DNA of 62,692 nt, taken from the NCBI GenBank assembly GCA_040392005.1, contig JBEBWT010000010.1:1-62692 (forward strand), in the 5' to 3' direction. Shown here piece by piece: positions 24,535-32,733 of this stretch. The notes beneath the pieces are model-generated. The model ran no database searches and was not told where the DNA came from. It saw nothing but the letters and a program-made list of their open reading frames with translations. The number at the start of each line of letters is the position of its first letter. The stretch's first letter is position 1. Origin of the DNA: DASRQK01 sp040392005. Its GTDB lineage: Bacteria; Bacteroidota; Bacteroidia; Sphingobacteriales; Sphingobacteriaceae. The translations under genes and the position numbers were made by a program.

Positions 24535-25575
24535 TTAAAATTCCCAATAATCATCAATTTGCAGGTTCACGCTGTCCCCCGCTTCGATGGGGTTGCCGGG
24601 CTCCTGAATGGCCCGCAGCTCCAACTCACCGTTCCGGAGAACCAGTTCATTGTGAAACCCTCTGAAACGGACGGCTTCGACCCAAAAGAGACCATCCTTT
24701 TGTTTTTTGATCCGGATGGCCTGCCGGTGGATGCCGACCTTCCGGATGCTTGTGATGCCCAGAATCCCGGCTTGTTCCGGGGTCAGGACATTGGCCTGTG
24801 CCAGCAAAGCGGCCACATAGGGATTGGGAGGACGTTCAAATAGCGTACGGGGATTGCCCAGGGCCACCCGGACTCCCTTGCGAATGATCAGCAACTGATC
24901 TGCCAGGGCCAGCACCTCGGTCGGATCATGGGAGACCATGATCACGGTCAGCCCGGTCTGCCGCACAATTTCCAGGATGTCTTCCTGCAGCATTTCCCGA
25001 AAAGCAGCATCCACCTGATTGAAGGGTTCGTCAAGCAGCAGGACCTTCGGCTGCCTGATAAGGGCAGCAGCGATGGCGACCCGCTGTTTTTCTCCACCGC
25101 TCAGGTCAAAAATGCGCTGGTTCTGTAAGTGCAGCAGGCGAAGGCTTTTCAGGATTCTTTTGGTGTGCCTTTCTTTGAGGGTCACATTGGTATTGGAAAG
25201 TTGGGACGAAACATTGTCCCAGACGTTGGCATAGGTGTTGAGGTCGTCAAATCCCTGGGAAACCATTCGCATGGCTTCATGACCGGGAATCAATCGTTCG
25301 GACGGATCCGGAATCTTATAGCCGTCATATCTGATTTCGCCGGTTTGAGGGCCCAGCAAACCGTAAATCAGTTTGAGCAGGGTGCTTTTGCCGCTACCGC
25401 TTTCACCGATAATGGCCAGAATCTGTCCTGCTTTGGCCGAAAAACTGAGATTCCGCACAGCGGTGACCGGCTCTTTCCCGTCAAAGGTGTAGCTTACCTT
25501 TTTGCCTTCGATCAGTGATCGTCCTTTCCGGTAATCAGGCTCCGGGCTTGTACAGGTGTTGATGATGTCGGTCAT
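24535..25575 (-). CDS. ABC transporter ATP-binding protein with TOBE-like C-terminus
   Basis: A 346-residue ATPase: Walker A GESGSGKST, signature DLSGGEKQRVAIAAALI, Walker B VLLLDEPFNQVD and switch SHDPTEVLALAD. The ~100 residues after the nucleotide-binding domain look like the beta-rich TOBE-type regulatory domain of importer ATPases (iron(III), polyamine, molybdate group). No permease or binding protein is adjacent, so the substrate is open; an orphan ATPase of this kind next to pgi is all that can be stated. Confidence 0.8.
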   Translation of the reverse strand: MTDIINTCTSPEPDYRKGRSLIEGKKVSYTFDGKEPVTAVRNLSFSAKAGQILAIIGESGSGKSTLLKLIYGLLGPQTGEIRYDGYKIPDPSERLIPGHEAMRMVSQGFDDLNTYANVWDNVSSQLSNTNVTLKERHTKRILKSLRLLHLQNQRIFDLSGGEKQRVAIAAALIRQPKVLLLDEPFNQVDAAFREMLQEDILEIVRQTGLTVIMVSHDPTEVLALADQLLIIRKGVRVALGNPRTLFERPPNPYVAALLAQANVLTPEQAGILGITSIRKVGIHRQAIRIKKQKDGLFWVEAVRFRGFHNELVLRNGELELRAIQEPGNPIEAGDSVNLQIDDYWEF

Positions 25576-25653
25576 GATTTCGTAGCGGACCTAACCCATG
25601 ATGATCGATCCGCTACGAAAATAGGAAATCTCTGACAATTTTCGGTTGCTGGC

Positions 25654-26574
25654 TTAAAAACCCAGCGTCAATCCAAAAGTAAAGTTTTGCAGACCTGCTC
25701 CGGCCGGACTCTGGTCGAACATGTCATTGAAGTAATACTTGCCATAGATTCCCATGCTGCCGACACCAAACCTTGCAAAGGCTCCGTATTGGAAAGGAGC
25801 ATAGTCAAAATCTCCTCTTTTCTTGACCCGATCCCCGTTTTCCTGTCTGAAACGCTGGGTTCCTTTGAGAAGGAATCCGGTGATCGGCCCGAAGGCGAGC
25901 TTGGTTTTCTGGTCCGCCGAACGGAATTCGAAGGTCAATGGCAGCCTCAGGTAGGTAGAGGTCAGCCTGTTTTTGGAAATGTCCTCACCGGCCGGTTGTG
26001 CCGATGTATAGGGTGAGCCGTCCGGATCGAATACCAGGTCTTTCTGCAAGCGGATGTAAGTCCAGTCGAACCCGGCAGAAGCATACATTTTGAAATTCCG
26101 GTTGAAGCGGTATCCCGCCTGCAGCACATCAAATCCGAAATTGACTGTTTTGCCCGGACGGTAAGCAAAGATGTCATTGGCTCCTGCCATTTTGAAGCTG
26201 TTTCCATCCATAGGCTTGGTCAGCCCGAGATCGATCCTGGAGAAAGTAATCCCAAAGATCGGCTTTGCCTTATTGCGGCTGCTGTACGACTTATTTTTTT
26301 TGTCATCCGTTTTGGTGGTGTCATATTTATATGTTTTCTCTGTCTTTTCAACCGTTATGATCCCGTCGTCCTGACCCGGCAATATGATTTTGATCTTCCT
26401 TTTTTCACCGGTTTTTATGTCCTCGATGATCAGGGTATCGTTGGGCAGATTGAGTTTGGTCGTTTTCAGGGTGTCCTGCTGTGCAGCGGGCGCCGTCATG
26501 CTGAATGAAGGGACCCCCGCCAAAAGTAGTCCGCCTGCCAGCAGTAAAGATTTGATGTTGATTGCCGTTTTCAT
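25654..26574 (-). CDS. Secreted outer-membrane beta-barrel protein
   Basis: A 306-residue protein with an N-terminal signal peptide (hydrophobic 8-20, cut near PSFSM). After a polar stretch with many Lys/Asp/Thr (residues ~35-100), the rest has alternating short hydrophobic strands with aromatic residues and ends in GLQNFTFGLTLGF, the terminal-phenylalanine ending expected for a small outer-membrane barrel. It is last of three same-strand genes with an ECF sigma factor and a probable anti-sigma protein, so it is a likely output of, or load reporter for, that module. Confidence 0.7.
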   Translation of the reverse strand: MKTAINIKSLLLAGGLLLAGVPSFSMTAPAAQQDTLKTTKLNLPNDTLIIEDIKTGEKRKIKIILPGQDDGIITVEKTEKTYKYDTTKTDDKKNKSYSSRNKAKPIFGITFSRIDLGLTKPMDGNSFKMAGANDIFAYRPGKTVNFGFDVLQAGYRFNRNFKMYASAGFDWTYIRLQKDLVFDPDGSPYTSAQPAGEDISKNRLTSTYLRLPLTFEFRSADQKTKLAFGPITGFLLKGTQRFRQENGDRVKKRGDFDYAPFQYGAFARFGVGSMGIYGKYYFNDMFDQSPAGAGLQNFTFGLTLGF

Positions 26575-26652
26575 ATTCTTCTATTGTTTTTTACTTAATT
26601 ATTTATTGAATTTCTGATTGATTTTACCTTGATATATTGCTGTGTGAACGGA

Positions 26653-27504
26653 TTATTTTTTTGCCTGAGCCAGATTGAAATCGATTTTCAGACTGCCTTC
26701 GTCGTCATTTGAAAAGGACACAAACTTCTCGTCGCGACGGTCGATCTGCGCGACCATCAGGTTCAGCAGTTTGCTGACACCAAACCGTGAGCGGGCTTGT
26801 GTGACCGGCTCCTCATCGCTTGCCGGTCTGGGGCGTTCCAAAGGCTCTGCCCCTGTACCGGCCATGTTCAGATCCTCTACCTGTGCAAGCTGGGCCTGCT
26901 GAGCGATTATAGGATTGTCCCTGTCCGAAACGCTCGATGCCAGCAAATTGTCGCTGATCATTGGTTTTTCTCCGATTCGTGCCGGTTCCGTTTGTGCATT
27001 TTGCATCGTCTCTGCATGAGTGGGCTGTGCCGCTTCCGTATTCAATGCAAAATGGTTTTGGTTACTATTTAGCTCTTCTGTAGTCACCCTGGTTTTTCGT
27101 TCGGTTGCCTGTAAGGTCGTGGCCAGCACCCGGCTGATTGTGCGGATGTCGTCAGACAGTTTCTTCCCTCCCGGTGCCGCTGATTCCCCTGAACGCGGCA
27201 TTGCCCGTTCCGCCATATCCTGCGGGACCATCTGCTCCGGGGCCTGATTGCTCAGATAAAGGACTTCTCCTGACCGGTTTCCGTTATAGAGCAGCGCTCC
27301 GAAAGCAACCAGGACCATTGCTGCGACAGCCCAGCGGGACCATTGGATTTTGCGCTCCTTCTGCACACCCAGGACGACCGTTTCCTGCTTGTTGTCCAAC
27401 TCGTTCTGGATCTGGTCCCAGATCCGGGCCGGTACTTCCGGGTGGAATCCTTCCAGCTTGTCCCGGAGCTTGTTATCAAATTCTTTATCCATGTTGTTCT
27501 TCAT
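26653..27504 (-). CDS. Single-pass membrane protein, probable anti-sigma factor
   Basis: A 283-residue protein. The cytoplasmic start (DKEFDNKLRDKLEGFHPEVP then ARIWDQIQNELD) matches the general pattern of short N-terminal segments seen in Bacteroidota proteins encoded after ECF sigma factors; one membrane helix follows (residues ~53-68, AVAAMVLVAFGALLY), and the remaining ~210 residues are polar, low in aromatic residues and probably periplasmic. It overlaps the sigma gene by 20 bp, implying translational coupling. No zinc anti-sigma HxxxCxxC motif is present, so the call rests on position and topology. Confidence 0.6.
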   Translation of the reverse strand: MKNNMDKEFDNKLRDKLEGFHPEVPARIWDQIQNELDNKQETVVLGVQKERKIQWSRWAVAAMVLVAFGALLYNGNRSGEVLYLSNQAPEQMVPQDMAERAMPRSGESAAPGGKKLSDDIRTISRVLATTLQATERKTRVTTEELNSNQNHFALNTEAAQPTHAETMQNAQTEPARIGEKPMISDNLLASSVSDRDNPIIAQQAQLAQVEDLNMAGTGAEPLERPRPASDEEPVTQARSRFGVSKLLNLMVAQIDRRDEKFVSFSNDDEGSLKIDFNLAQAKK

Positions 27505-28048
27505 AAACTCCTCCTTCCAGTAGTTTGATTCTTTTTTTCAGCCATTCCCTTGCTCTCAGCAATTGGGATTTTGAAGTGCCTTCGCTGATGTCCAGCGCTT
27601 CTGCTATTTCCCGGTGCGAATAACCTTCAATGGCATACATATTGAAAACAATTTTGTACCCGGCAGGCAATTGCTGCACAATATTCAGCAGATCCGCATA
27701 GGCCAGTTCGTCCACATTCAGGCCGGGCGTATTTTCTTCCGCAAGTTCCTGTATGTCCTCTGCCTGTACCATTCTCTTGTTTCTCCTGAAAGATTCAATG
27801 GCTGTGTTTACCATTATTTTCCTGATCCATCCCTCAAAGGCCCCTTCGCCCCGGTAACTGTCCATCCGGGTAAACACCCTCACAAATCCGGTCTGCAGGA
27901 TGTCTTCTGCTTCTGCCCGGTTGTTTGTATATCGCATGCAGACACCCAGCATTTTGGAGGCAGTCAGTTGATACAGCTTTTCCTGCGCCTTCCGTTCCAT
28001 TGCTTTGCAGCCACTTACCAGGGATTCTATGGTATCCGTTTTACTCAC
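27485..28048 (-). CDS. ECF-type RNA polymerase sigma factor
   Basis: A 187-residue sigma-70 family protein of the extracytoplasmic-function group. Region 2 covers residues ~25-95 (NRAEAEDILQTGFVRVFTRMD and GWIRKIMVNTAIESFRRNKR), region 4 covers ~125-175 with the helix-turn-helix EGYSHREIAEALDISEGTSKSQL. The only start codon ahead of region 2 is GTG at 28048. The overlap with the next gene and the outer-membrane gene behind suggest a sigma / anti-sigma / barrel operon. I see no FecR or TonB-receptor partner, so this is not the SusC/D-type system. Confidence 0.92.
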   Translation of the reverse strand: MSKTDTIESLVSGCKAMERKAQEKLYQLTASKMLGVCMRYTNNRAEAEDILQTGFVRVFTRMDSYRGEGAFEGWIRKIMVNTAIESFRRNKRMVQAEDIQELAEENTPGLNVDELAYADLLNIVQQLPAGYKIVFNMYAIEGYSHREIAEALDISEGTSKSQLLRAREWLKKRIKLLEGGVYEEQHG

Positions 28049-28181
28049 TATGTGTTTGCTTTGTGTTGCTTTCTATTGGTTAGATGCGAAAACTCAGCCA
28101 AAGGTTGCATGGCTGTGACGATTTTTCGGATTAACGGTTAAAATTGTTAATGTTTTTACTAAGTGAAAACGAATCCCAAAT

Positions 28182-29075
28182 CTAATCAAACGCTATTTCA
28201 AAATATTGAAGAATAGCTTTGTAATTGTCCTGAGCTGTAAGACAGGTGTCCAACAGATATTCTCTTATATTAGTCCACTCCTGTAAACCTCTGTAATAAA
28301 ACAGCTTAATATCTTCATCAATAATGAAAGGCACAATATTGTTGGCAAGACATTCTTTAAATAGTATCAACCGACCAACACGACCATTACCGTCCTGAAA
28401 AGGATGAATGATTTCAAACCGATAATGAAAGTCAATGATATCTTCAAATGTTTTCTTTTCAATGCTGTGGTAATCGGAGAGTAATTCTTTCATTTTTGTC
28501 GCAACGGCCGCAGGTGGACAAGTTTCATTACCACCTACTTCGTTAGGGAGCTTTTTGTATTCGCCAATATTAAACCAATCTTTTCGACTATCAGATGTTC
28601 CTGATTTCAGCAGAAAATGCAATTCCTTTATAAATGATTCTGTTAATTTAGATTTTGCCTTATCAATGATTAAATCAATACACCGAAAGTGGTTGGTTGT
28701 TTCTATGATGTCATCTACATTAACACTTTCTTTGGAAGTTCCGATGGTATTCGTTTCAAAAATATACCGGGTTTGATCGTGGGTTAATCTGCTTCCTTCA
28801 ATGCGGTTCGAATTATAAGTCAGGTCAATCTGTGTACGGTGGTAAATTCCCCCTTTGAGCTTCATTTCTTGTTGCTCTTTGAGATGATTGAGTAAAGGAT
28901 TATTACTGAATTTCTTCTTAGTTGCTTTCTCAGGTAATACAGCATCTGCTGGAATATTCCAGGTTTTACCAGTAAGAAAAACTCCTTTAATTCTTCCCGT
29001 AGCACAATAATGCCGAGCTGTTCTTTCCGGAATATTCCATTTTTTTGCAAACTCACTTACTGAAATATAATTCAT
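28182..29075 (-). CDS. Class II Fic-domain protein with N-terminal helix-turn-helix
   Basis: A 297-residue protein. The Fic core motif HPFQDGNGRVGR is complete at residues 224-235, so AMP (or other nucleotide) transfer to a target hydroxyl is expected. The inhibitory helix motif S-x-x-x-E-G is at residues 89-94 (SNRIEG) in the N-terminal part, which defines the self-inhibited class II. Residues 1-48 (ISVSEFAKKWNIPERTARHY, then KTWNIPADA) look like a MerR/excisionase-type HTH. The gene is clearly richer in A+T than its neighbours, a sign of transfer. Two palindromes at its promoter fit autoregulation by the HTH. No separate antitoxin gene is adjacent. Confidence 0.9.
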   Translation of the reverse strand: MNYISVSEFAKKWNIPERTARHYCATGRIKGVFLTGKTWNIPADAVLPEKATKKKFSNNPLLNHLKEQQEMKLKGGIYHRTQIDLTYNSNRIEGSRLTHDQTRYIFETNTIGTSKESVNVDDIIETTNHFRCIDLIIDKAKSKLTESFIKELHFLLKSGTSDSRKDWFNIGEYKKLPNEVGGNETCPPAAVATKMKELLSDYHSIEKKTFEDIIDFHYRFEIIHPFQDGNGRVGRLILFKECLANNIVPFIIDEDIKLFYYRGLQEWTNIREYLLDTCLTAQDNYKAILQYFEIAFD

Positions 29076-29091
29076 TGTTATTGGTTATAAA

Positions 29092-29105
29092 TGCCGTTAT
29101 CGGCA
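29092..29105. promoter_or_regulatory. Operator-like palindrome 1 of the Fic gene
   Basis: TGCCGTTATCGGCA: 5-bp inverted arms. It overlaps the end of the -7 box (29104-29111, minus strand) and the predicted transcription start, 17 bp ahead of the ATG. A bound repressor here would block initiation. Confidence 0.55.
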
Positions 29106-29111
29106 AATATA
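29104..29111 (-). promoter_or_regulatory. -7 box of the Fic gene
   Basis: Reads TATATTTG on the minus strand, a perfect TAnnTTTG, directly abutting palindrome 1. No TTG is seen at the -33 distance. Confidence 0.5.
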
Positions 29112-29143
29112 CAACAAATAATCTCTTAAAATTTCTTTATTTT

Positions 29144-29157
29144 TGCCGGTAACGGCA
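29144..29157. promoter_or_regulatory. Operator-like palindrome 2 of the Fic gene
   Basis: TGCCGGTAACGGCA, same TGCCG...CGGCA arms as palindrome 1. Centre-to-centre distance is 52 bp, close to five helical turns, so both sites face the same side of the DNA. The remainder of the gap to the tsaE stop at 29234 shows nothing else. Confidence 0.55.
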
Positions 29158-29233
29158 GAATCTGTGTGCTTAACGGAATAAATATTAGAACAACAACCCG
29201 TTGCCCAGTTACCAAAATATTTAAGCCATCTTG

Positions 29234-29653
29234 TTATAAATGATCTCCCACCACCATCTTTCTCGCCCCGTCTTCTGTCAGTTCGATCCGGATCACGGCA
29301 GCGTCATCGGGTAGCAGGGAGGGAATGAGTTCGGGCCATTCCACAAAGCAGTAGTGGCCGGAATAAAAATATTCTTCGTACCCCAGGTCCAGGGCCTCCT
29401 GTTCGGAGCGGATGCGGTAAAAGTCGAAGTGGTAAACCGGCCCTTCAGAACCTGCGTATTCGTTTACAATGGAAAAGGTCGGGCTGGAGGCCTGATCCTC
29501 AATGCCCAGGGCGGCACATATTGCTTTGATGAGGGTGGTTTTCCCGGCCCCCATCTCTCCATAAAACAGCCAGACCCGCTTCCCGCCGATTTCAGCTAAA
29601 AGCTGCCGGGCCGCCGGATCCAGTCCCGAAAGGTCTTTTACAGTAATTGTCAT
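29234..29653 (-). CDS. tsaE: tRNA threonylcarbamoyladenosine biosynthesis ATPase TsaE
   Basis: A 139-residue P-loop ATPase that works with TsaB and TsaD to make the t6A37 modification of ANN-decoding tRNAs. The Walker A motif GEMGAGKTT is at residues 32-40, the family stretch SSPTFSIVNEY follows and then VYHFDFYRI. The frame opens upstream at 29722, but the ATG at 29653 gives the usual N-terminus. A TAACTTTG box ends only 5 nt before this ATG, and a second one lies 78 bp further upstream. It is downstream of porX, as in many Bacteroidota. Confidence 0.93.
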   Translation of the reverse strand: MTITVKDLSGLDPAARQLLAEIGGKRVWLFYGEMGAGKTTLIKAICAALGIEDQASSPTFSIVNEYAGSEGPVYHFDFYRIRSEQEALDLGYEEYFYSGHYCFVEWPELIPSLLPDDAAVIRIELTEDGARKMVVGDHL

Positions 29654-29654
29654 C

Positions 29655-29752
29655 GGGCCAAAGTTACGAATGTCCGGGTAGAAATTGAAGAGCAGGTCCG
29701 CCGGGGATGAAAGTCGCCACACTCAAAGTCACAGGGCAAAGCTACGAATGTC
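29655..29752 (-). repeat. Duplicated promoter-like sequence upstream of tsaE
   Basis: Two copies of a 19-20-bp sequence, 29655-29674 and 29734-29752, share AAAG(T/C)TACGAATGTC. Read on the minus strand each contains a -7 box, TAACTTTG (29666-29659) and TAGCTTTG (29744-29737). So tsaE has two tandem promoter-like elements of common origin. Confidence 0.55.
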
Positions 29753-29783
29753 AGGTCAAAAAAATAAACGACAATTCCGCAGG

Positions 29784-31337
29784 TTATTTTGGCGAATAGA
29801 CGGCAAAGGGGATGATGACTTCTTCCAGAGAGATCCCCCCGTGCTGAAAGGTGCCGCTGAAGTAGTTTACAAAATGGTTGTAGTTGTTTGGATAGACAAA
29901 ATAGGCATCCTCCTTTGCAAAGATAAAACTGGAGCTGACATTTTGTTTGGGGAGCTGGGCGTCCTGCGGGTTTTTGATGTGGAGCACGTCTTTCCCGATG
30001 AAGCTCAGGTTTTTCCCCTGTTTGTACCGCAGATTGGTGTTGGTGTTGCGGTCGCCGATGACCTTGCTCGGACTCTTGACCCGGATGGTGCCGTGATCGG
30101 TGGTGATGATAATCCTCACCCGTTTTTGGGCCAGCCATTTCAGGGTGTCCAACAGTGGAGAATGCTCAAACCAGGACAGGGTCAGCGAACGGTAAGCGGC
30201 TTCATCATTGGCCAGCTCCCGGATCATGGCCATATCGGTCCGGGCATGGGAAAGCATATCGACGAAGTTATAAACCAATGCGTTGAAATTATTGTTCATC
30301 AGATTGGGCAGGTTTTCGGTTATTTCTTTCCCCTGTTCAAGGGTCAGTATTTTGTGGTAGGAATGTTTGCATTCCTTCCGGAAAAGACGGTTGATCTGAA
30401 AAGAGAGAAACTGGCTTTCAAATTGATTCTTCCCTCCTTCGTCTTCTTCACTTTGCCAAAGATCCGGGTGCTGCTTTTCCATTTCCAGGGGGGTAAGGCC
30501 GCTGAAGATAGCGTTTCTGGCATATTGGGTAGCTGTGGGGAGAATACTGAAATAACTGTCCTCTTTCTCCAGCCGGAAATACTGGGTGATCACTTCATTG
30601 ATTACTTTCCATTGGTCATACCGGAGATTGTCGATCAGAAAAAAGAAGGTTGGCTGCTCCGGGGTAATCTCTGGAAGTACTTTTTTGACAAACAGTTGAT
30701 GGGACATGATGGGTCCGCTTTCCGGATTTTTCATCCATTTGAGATAATTGCGCTCTATGAATTTTGAGAACTGGATATTTGCCTCGGATTTCTGCATGGT
30801 CAGAATTTCATGCATGCCCGAATCTTCCAGTTTTTGAAGGGACAGCTCCCAGTAGATCAGCTTTTTGTATGCTTCTACCCATTCCTTATGTTCCAGGTCA
30901 TCGTTCAGTGTCATGCCGAGAGTCCGGAAATCCTGCTGATAGGCCATGGTTGTTTTTTCGCTGACCAGCCGTTTGTTCTCTGTCAGTTTTTTGATGGTGA
31001 GCAATATCTGTTTCGGATTGACCGGTTTGATCAGGTAATCATCGATTTTGGATCCGATCGCTTCCTCCATCAGGTGCTCCTCCTCGTTTTTGGTCACCAG
31101 CACCATCGGAACCCCGGGACTGATGCCTTTGAGGATGGTCAGCGTCTCCAGTCCGGTCAGACCCGGCATATTTTCATCCAGAAAAACCAGGTCAAATATC
31201 TCTTTCCTGAAAGCATCTACCGCATCATTTCCATTGGTGACGGTTTTGACGCCATAGCCTTTTTCTTCCAGTAATAAGATATGAGGCCTCAACAAATCAA
31301 TTTCGTCATCTGCCCAAAGGATTCTTGCTTCCTGCAT
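29784..31337 (-). CDS. porX: PorX-type response regulator with PglZ domain
   Basis: A 517-residue two-domain regulator. Residues 1-~120 are a receiver domain with acidic pocket Asp10/Asp11 and phospho-acceptor Asp54 (FLDENMPG), followed by a helical linker and a large alkaline-phosphatase-fold PglZ domain (FFFLIDNLRYDQW, TTDHGTIRVKSPSKV). This is PorX of the PorXY pathway, which with sensor PorY and sigma factor SigP controls type IX secretion in Porphyromonas and relatives; the PglZ domain of PorX has been shown to be a phosphodiesterase. No T9SS structural genes are in the window. It is followed by tsaE and is divergent from the HD-lpx operon. Confidence 0.95.
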   Translation of the reverse strand: MQEARILWADDEIDLLRPHILLLEEKGYGVKTVTNGNDAVDAFRKEIFDLVFLDENMPGLTGLETLTILKGISPGVPMVLVTKNEEEHLMEEAIGSKIDDYLIKPVNPKQILLTIKKLTENKRLVSEKTTMAYQQDFRTLGMTLNDDLEHKEWVEAYKKLIYWELSLQKLEDSGMHEILTMQKSEANIQFSKFIERNYLKWMKNPESGPIMSHQLFVKKVLPEITPEQPTFFFLIDNLRYDQWKVINEVITQYFRLEKEDSYFSILPTATQYARNAIFSGLTPLEMEKQHPDLWQSEEDEGGKNQFESQFLSFQINRLFRKECKHSYHKILTLEQGKEITENLPNLMNNNFNALVYNFVDMLSHARTDMAMIRELANDEAAYRSLTLSWFEHSPLLDTLKWLAQKRVRIIITTDHGTIRVKSPSKVIGDRNTNTNLRYKQGKNLSFIGKDVLHIKNPQDAQLPKQNVSSSFIFAKEDAYFVYPNNYNHFVNYFSGTFQHGGISLEEVIIPFAVYSPK

Positions 31338-31447
31338 CGTTTGTCAATTTTATGTCTAATTTCATAGAATTATCCTATGAATTAAGCGAAAATACCCAAA
31401 AATTACCGTCTTTGTACTGTTTTAACAAAATTTAACGCACACAATCG

Positions 31448-31455
31448 TATCTTTG
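31448..31455 (+). promoter_or_regulatory. -7 box of the HD-lpxD-lpxC-lpxA operon
   Basis: TATCTTTG, a perfect TAnnTTTG, 21 nt upstream of the chosen TTG start of the HD gene. It overlaps the first possible TTG codon of that frame (31453), which argues against the longer form. No TTG at the -33 distance. Confidence 0.5.
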
Positions 31456-31476
31456 CAACACATCGTGATCCGCAAA

Positions 31477-32733
31477 TTGAACAAAAGAAAAATTATCAAT
31501 GACCCTGTTTATGGGTTTGTTTCGATCCCTTCGGACTTTATTTTTGATATTGTCCAGCATCCCTATGTTCAGCGGCTCCGTTATATCAAACAAGTCAGTA
31601 TGACCCATCTGGTGTATCCCGGAGCGCTGCATACCCGTTTTCAGCACGCGCTGGGGGCCATGCATCTGATGGGGCTGGCATTAGACACCCTGCAATCGAA
31701 GGGTATAGTCATCACGGACGAAGAGCGTGAATCGGCGATAATTGCCATTTTACTGCATGATATTGGTCATGGGCCCTTTTCCCACTCGCTGGAAAGTACA
31801 TTGGTCGAGGGTGTTTCGCACGAATTGATCTCTGCGTTGCTGATGGACGAACTGGACAGACATTTTGGCGGACGCCTGCAGATGGCCAAAGCCATATTTA
31901 ATGATGAATATAGCAAAACGTTTTTGCATCAACTGGTTTCCAGTCAGTTGGATACCGACAGAATGGATTATCTCAACCGGGACAGCTTTTTTACAGGGGT
32001 TTCCGAAGGTGTAATCAGTTTTGATCGCATCATTAAAATGTTCAATGTCGTTGATAATGAGATCGTCGTGGAGCAAAAAGGGATTTATTCGGTCGAGAAA
32101 TTTCTGATTGCCAGAAGACTGATGTACTGGCAGGTTTATTTGCATAAAGCGGTACTGAGTGCGGAAGGTATGTTGATACAGGTTTTGAGAAGGGCAAAGG
32201 AGTTGTATCAAATTGGAGAAAATTTGCCGGTTTTGCCATCATTGGAACATTTTTTGCGCAATAAAGTGGATCGTCAGCACTTTGAGTCGGACCGGGTGCA
32301 TTTGCAGCATTTTGCCCGGCTGGATGATGTGGATATTCTGGCAGCGATCAAGACCTGGACCTTACATGAGGATCGGGTTTTGCGTGACCTTTGTACCAGA
32401 CTGATGAACCGGGACCTGTATCATACCGAATTGGTGGATTCAGTGCCCGATACTCAATTTATAGACCATTTGAATGAATTGGCCAAAGAACACCTGGATG
32501 TCGGAGCGTCTGACATCCGGTACTTTGTGTGGACACAGGAGATCGGAAACAGTGCATACGAACAGGACCATGATCCCATCCGGATTTTGATGAAGGATGG
32601 TTCGGTTCTGGATATTTCGAAAGCCTCGGATCTTTCCAATGTAGAAGTACTTTCAAAAAAAGTCAAGAAATACGCTGTGTCGTTTCCTAAGGAATTATTA
32701 AATAAATTGGATTTGATTAATAGTAATAATTGA
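31477..32733 (+). CDS. HD-domain metal-dependent phosphohydrolase
   Basis: A 418-residue protein of the dGTPase-like HD family. Metal ligands are visible in HTRFQHALGAMHLM (first His and the HD-like pair) and in LLHDIGHGPFSHSLE; QLDTDRMDYLNRDSFFTG is the distal conserved stretch. Substrates of this group are nucleotides such as dNTPs or (p)ppGpp-like compounds; the specific one cannot be told. Start codon: the frame has no ATG; I prefer TTG at 31477 (NKRKIINDPVYGF), with GTG at 31465 as alternative. Its stop overlaps the lpxD ATG by one base (TGATG), so it is translationally coupled to lipid A genes. Confidence 0.88.
   Translation: MNKRKIINDPVYGFVSIPSDFIFDIVQHPYVQRLRYIKQVSMTHLVYPGALHTRFQHALGAMHLMGLALDTLQSKGIVITDEERESAIIAILLHDIGHGPFSHSLESTLVEGVSHELISALLMDELDRHFGGRLQMAKAIFNDEYSKTFLHQLVSSQLDTDRMDYLNRDSFFTGVSEGVISFDRIIKMFNVVDNEIVVEQKGIYSVEKFLIARRLMYWQVYLHKAVLSAEGMLIQVLRRAKELYQIGENLPVLPSLEHFLRNKVDRQHFESDRVHLQHFARLDDVDILAAIKTWTLHEDRVLRDLCTRLMNRDLYHTELVDSVPDTQFIDHLNELAKEHLDVGASDIRYFVWTQEIGNSAYEQDHDPIRILMKDGSVLDISKASDLSNVEVLSKKVKKYAVSFPKELLNKLDLINSNN

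Noticed and set aside
29685..30767. A 360-codon plus-strand frame antisense to porX
   Set aside because: PorX is complete on the other strand; the antisense product resembles no family.
29784..31337. A type IX secretion or phage-defence (PglZ/BREX) locus around the PglZ-domain protein
   Set aside because: The receiver-PglZ order is that of PorX; neither T9SS structural genes nor BREX partners (PglX, BrxC) are present in the window.
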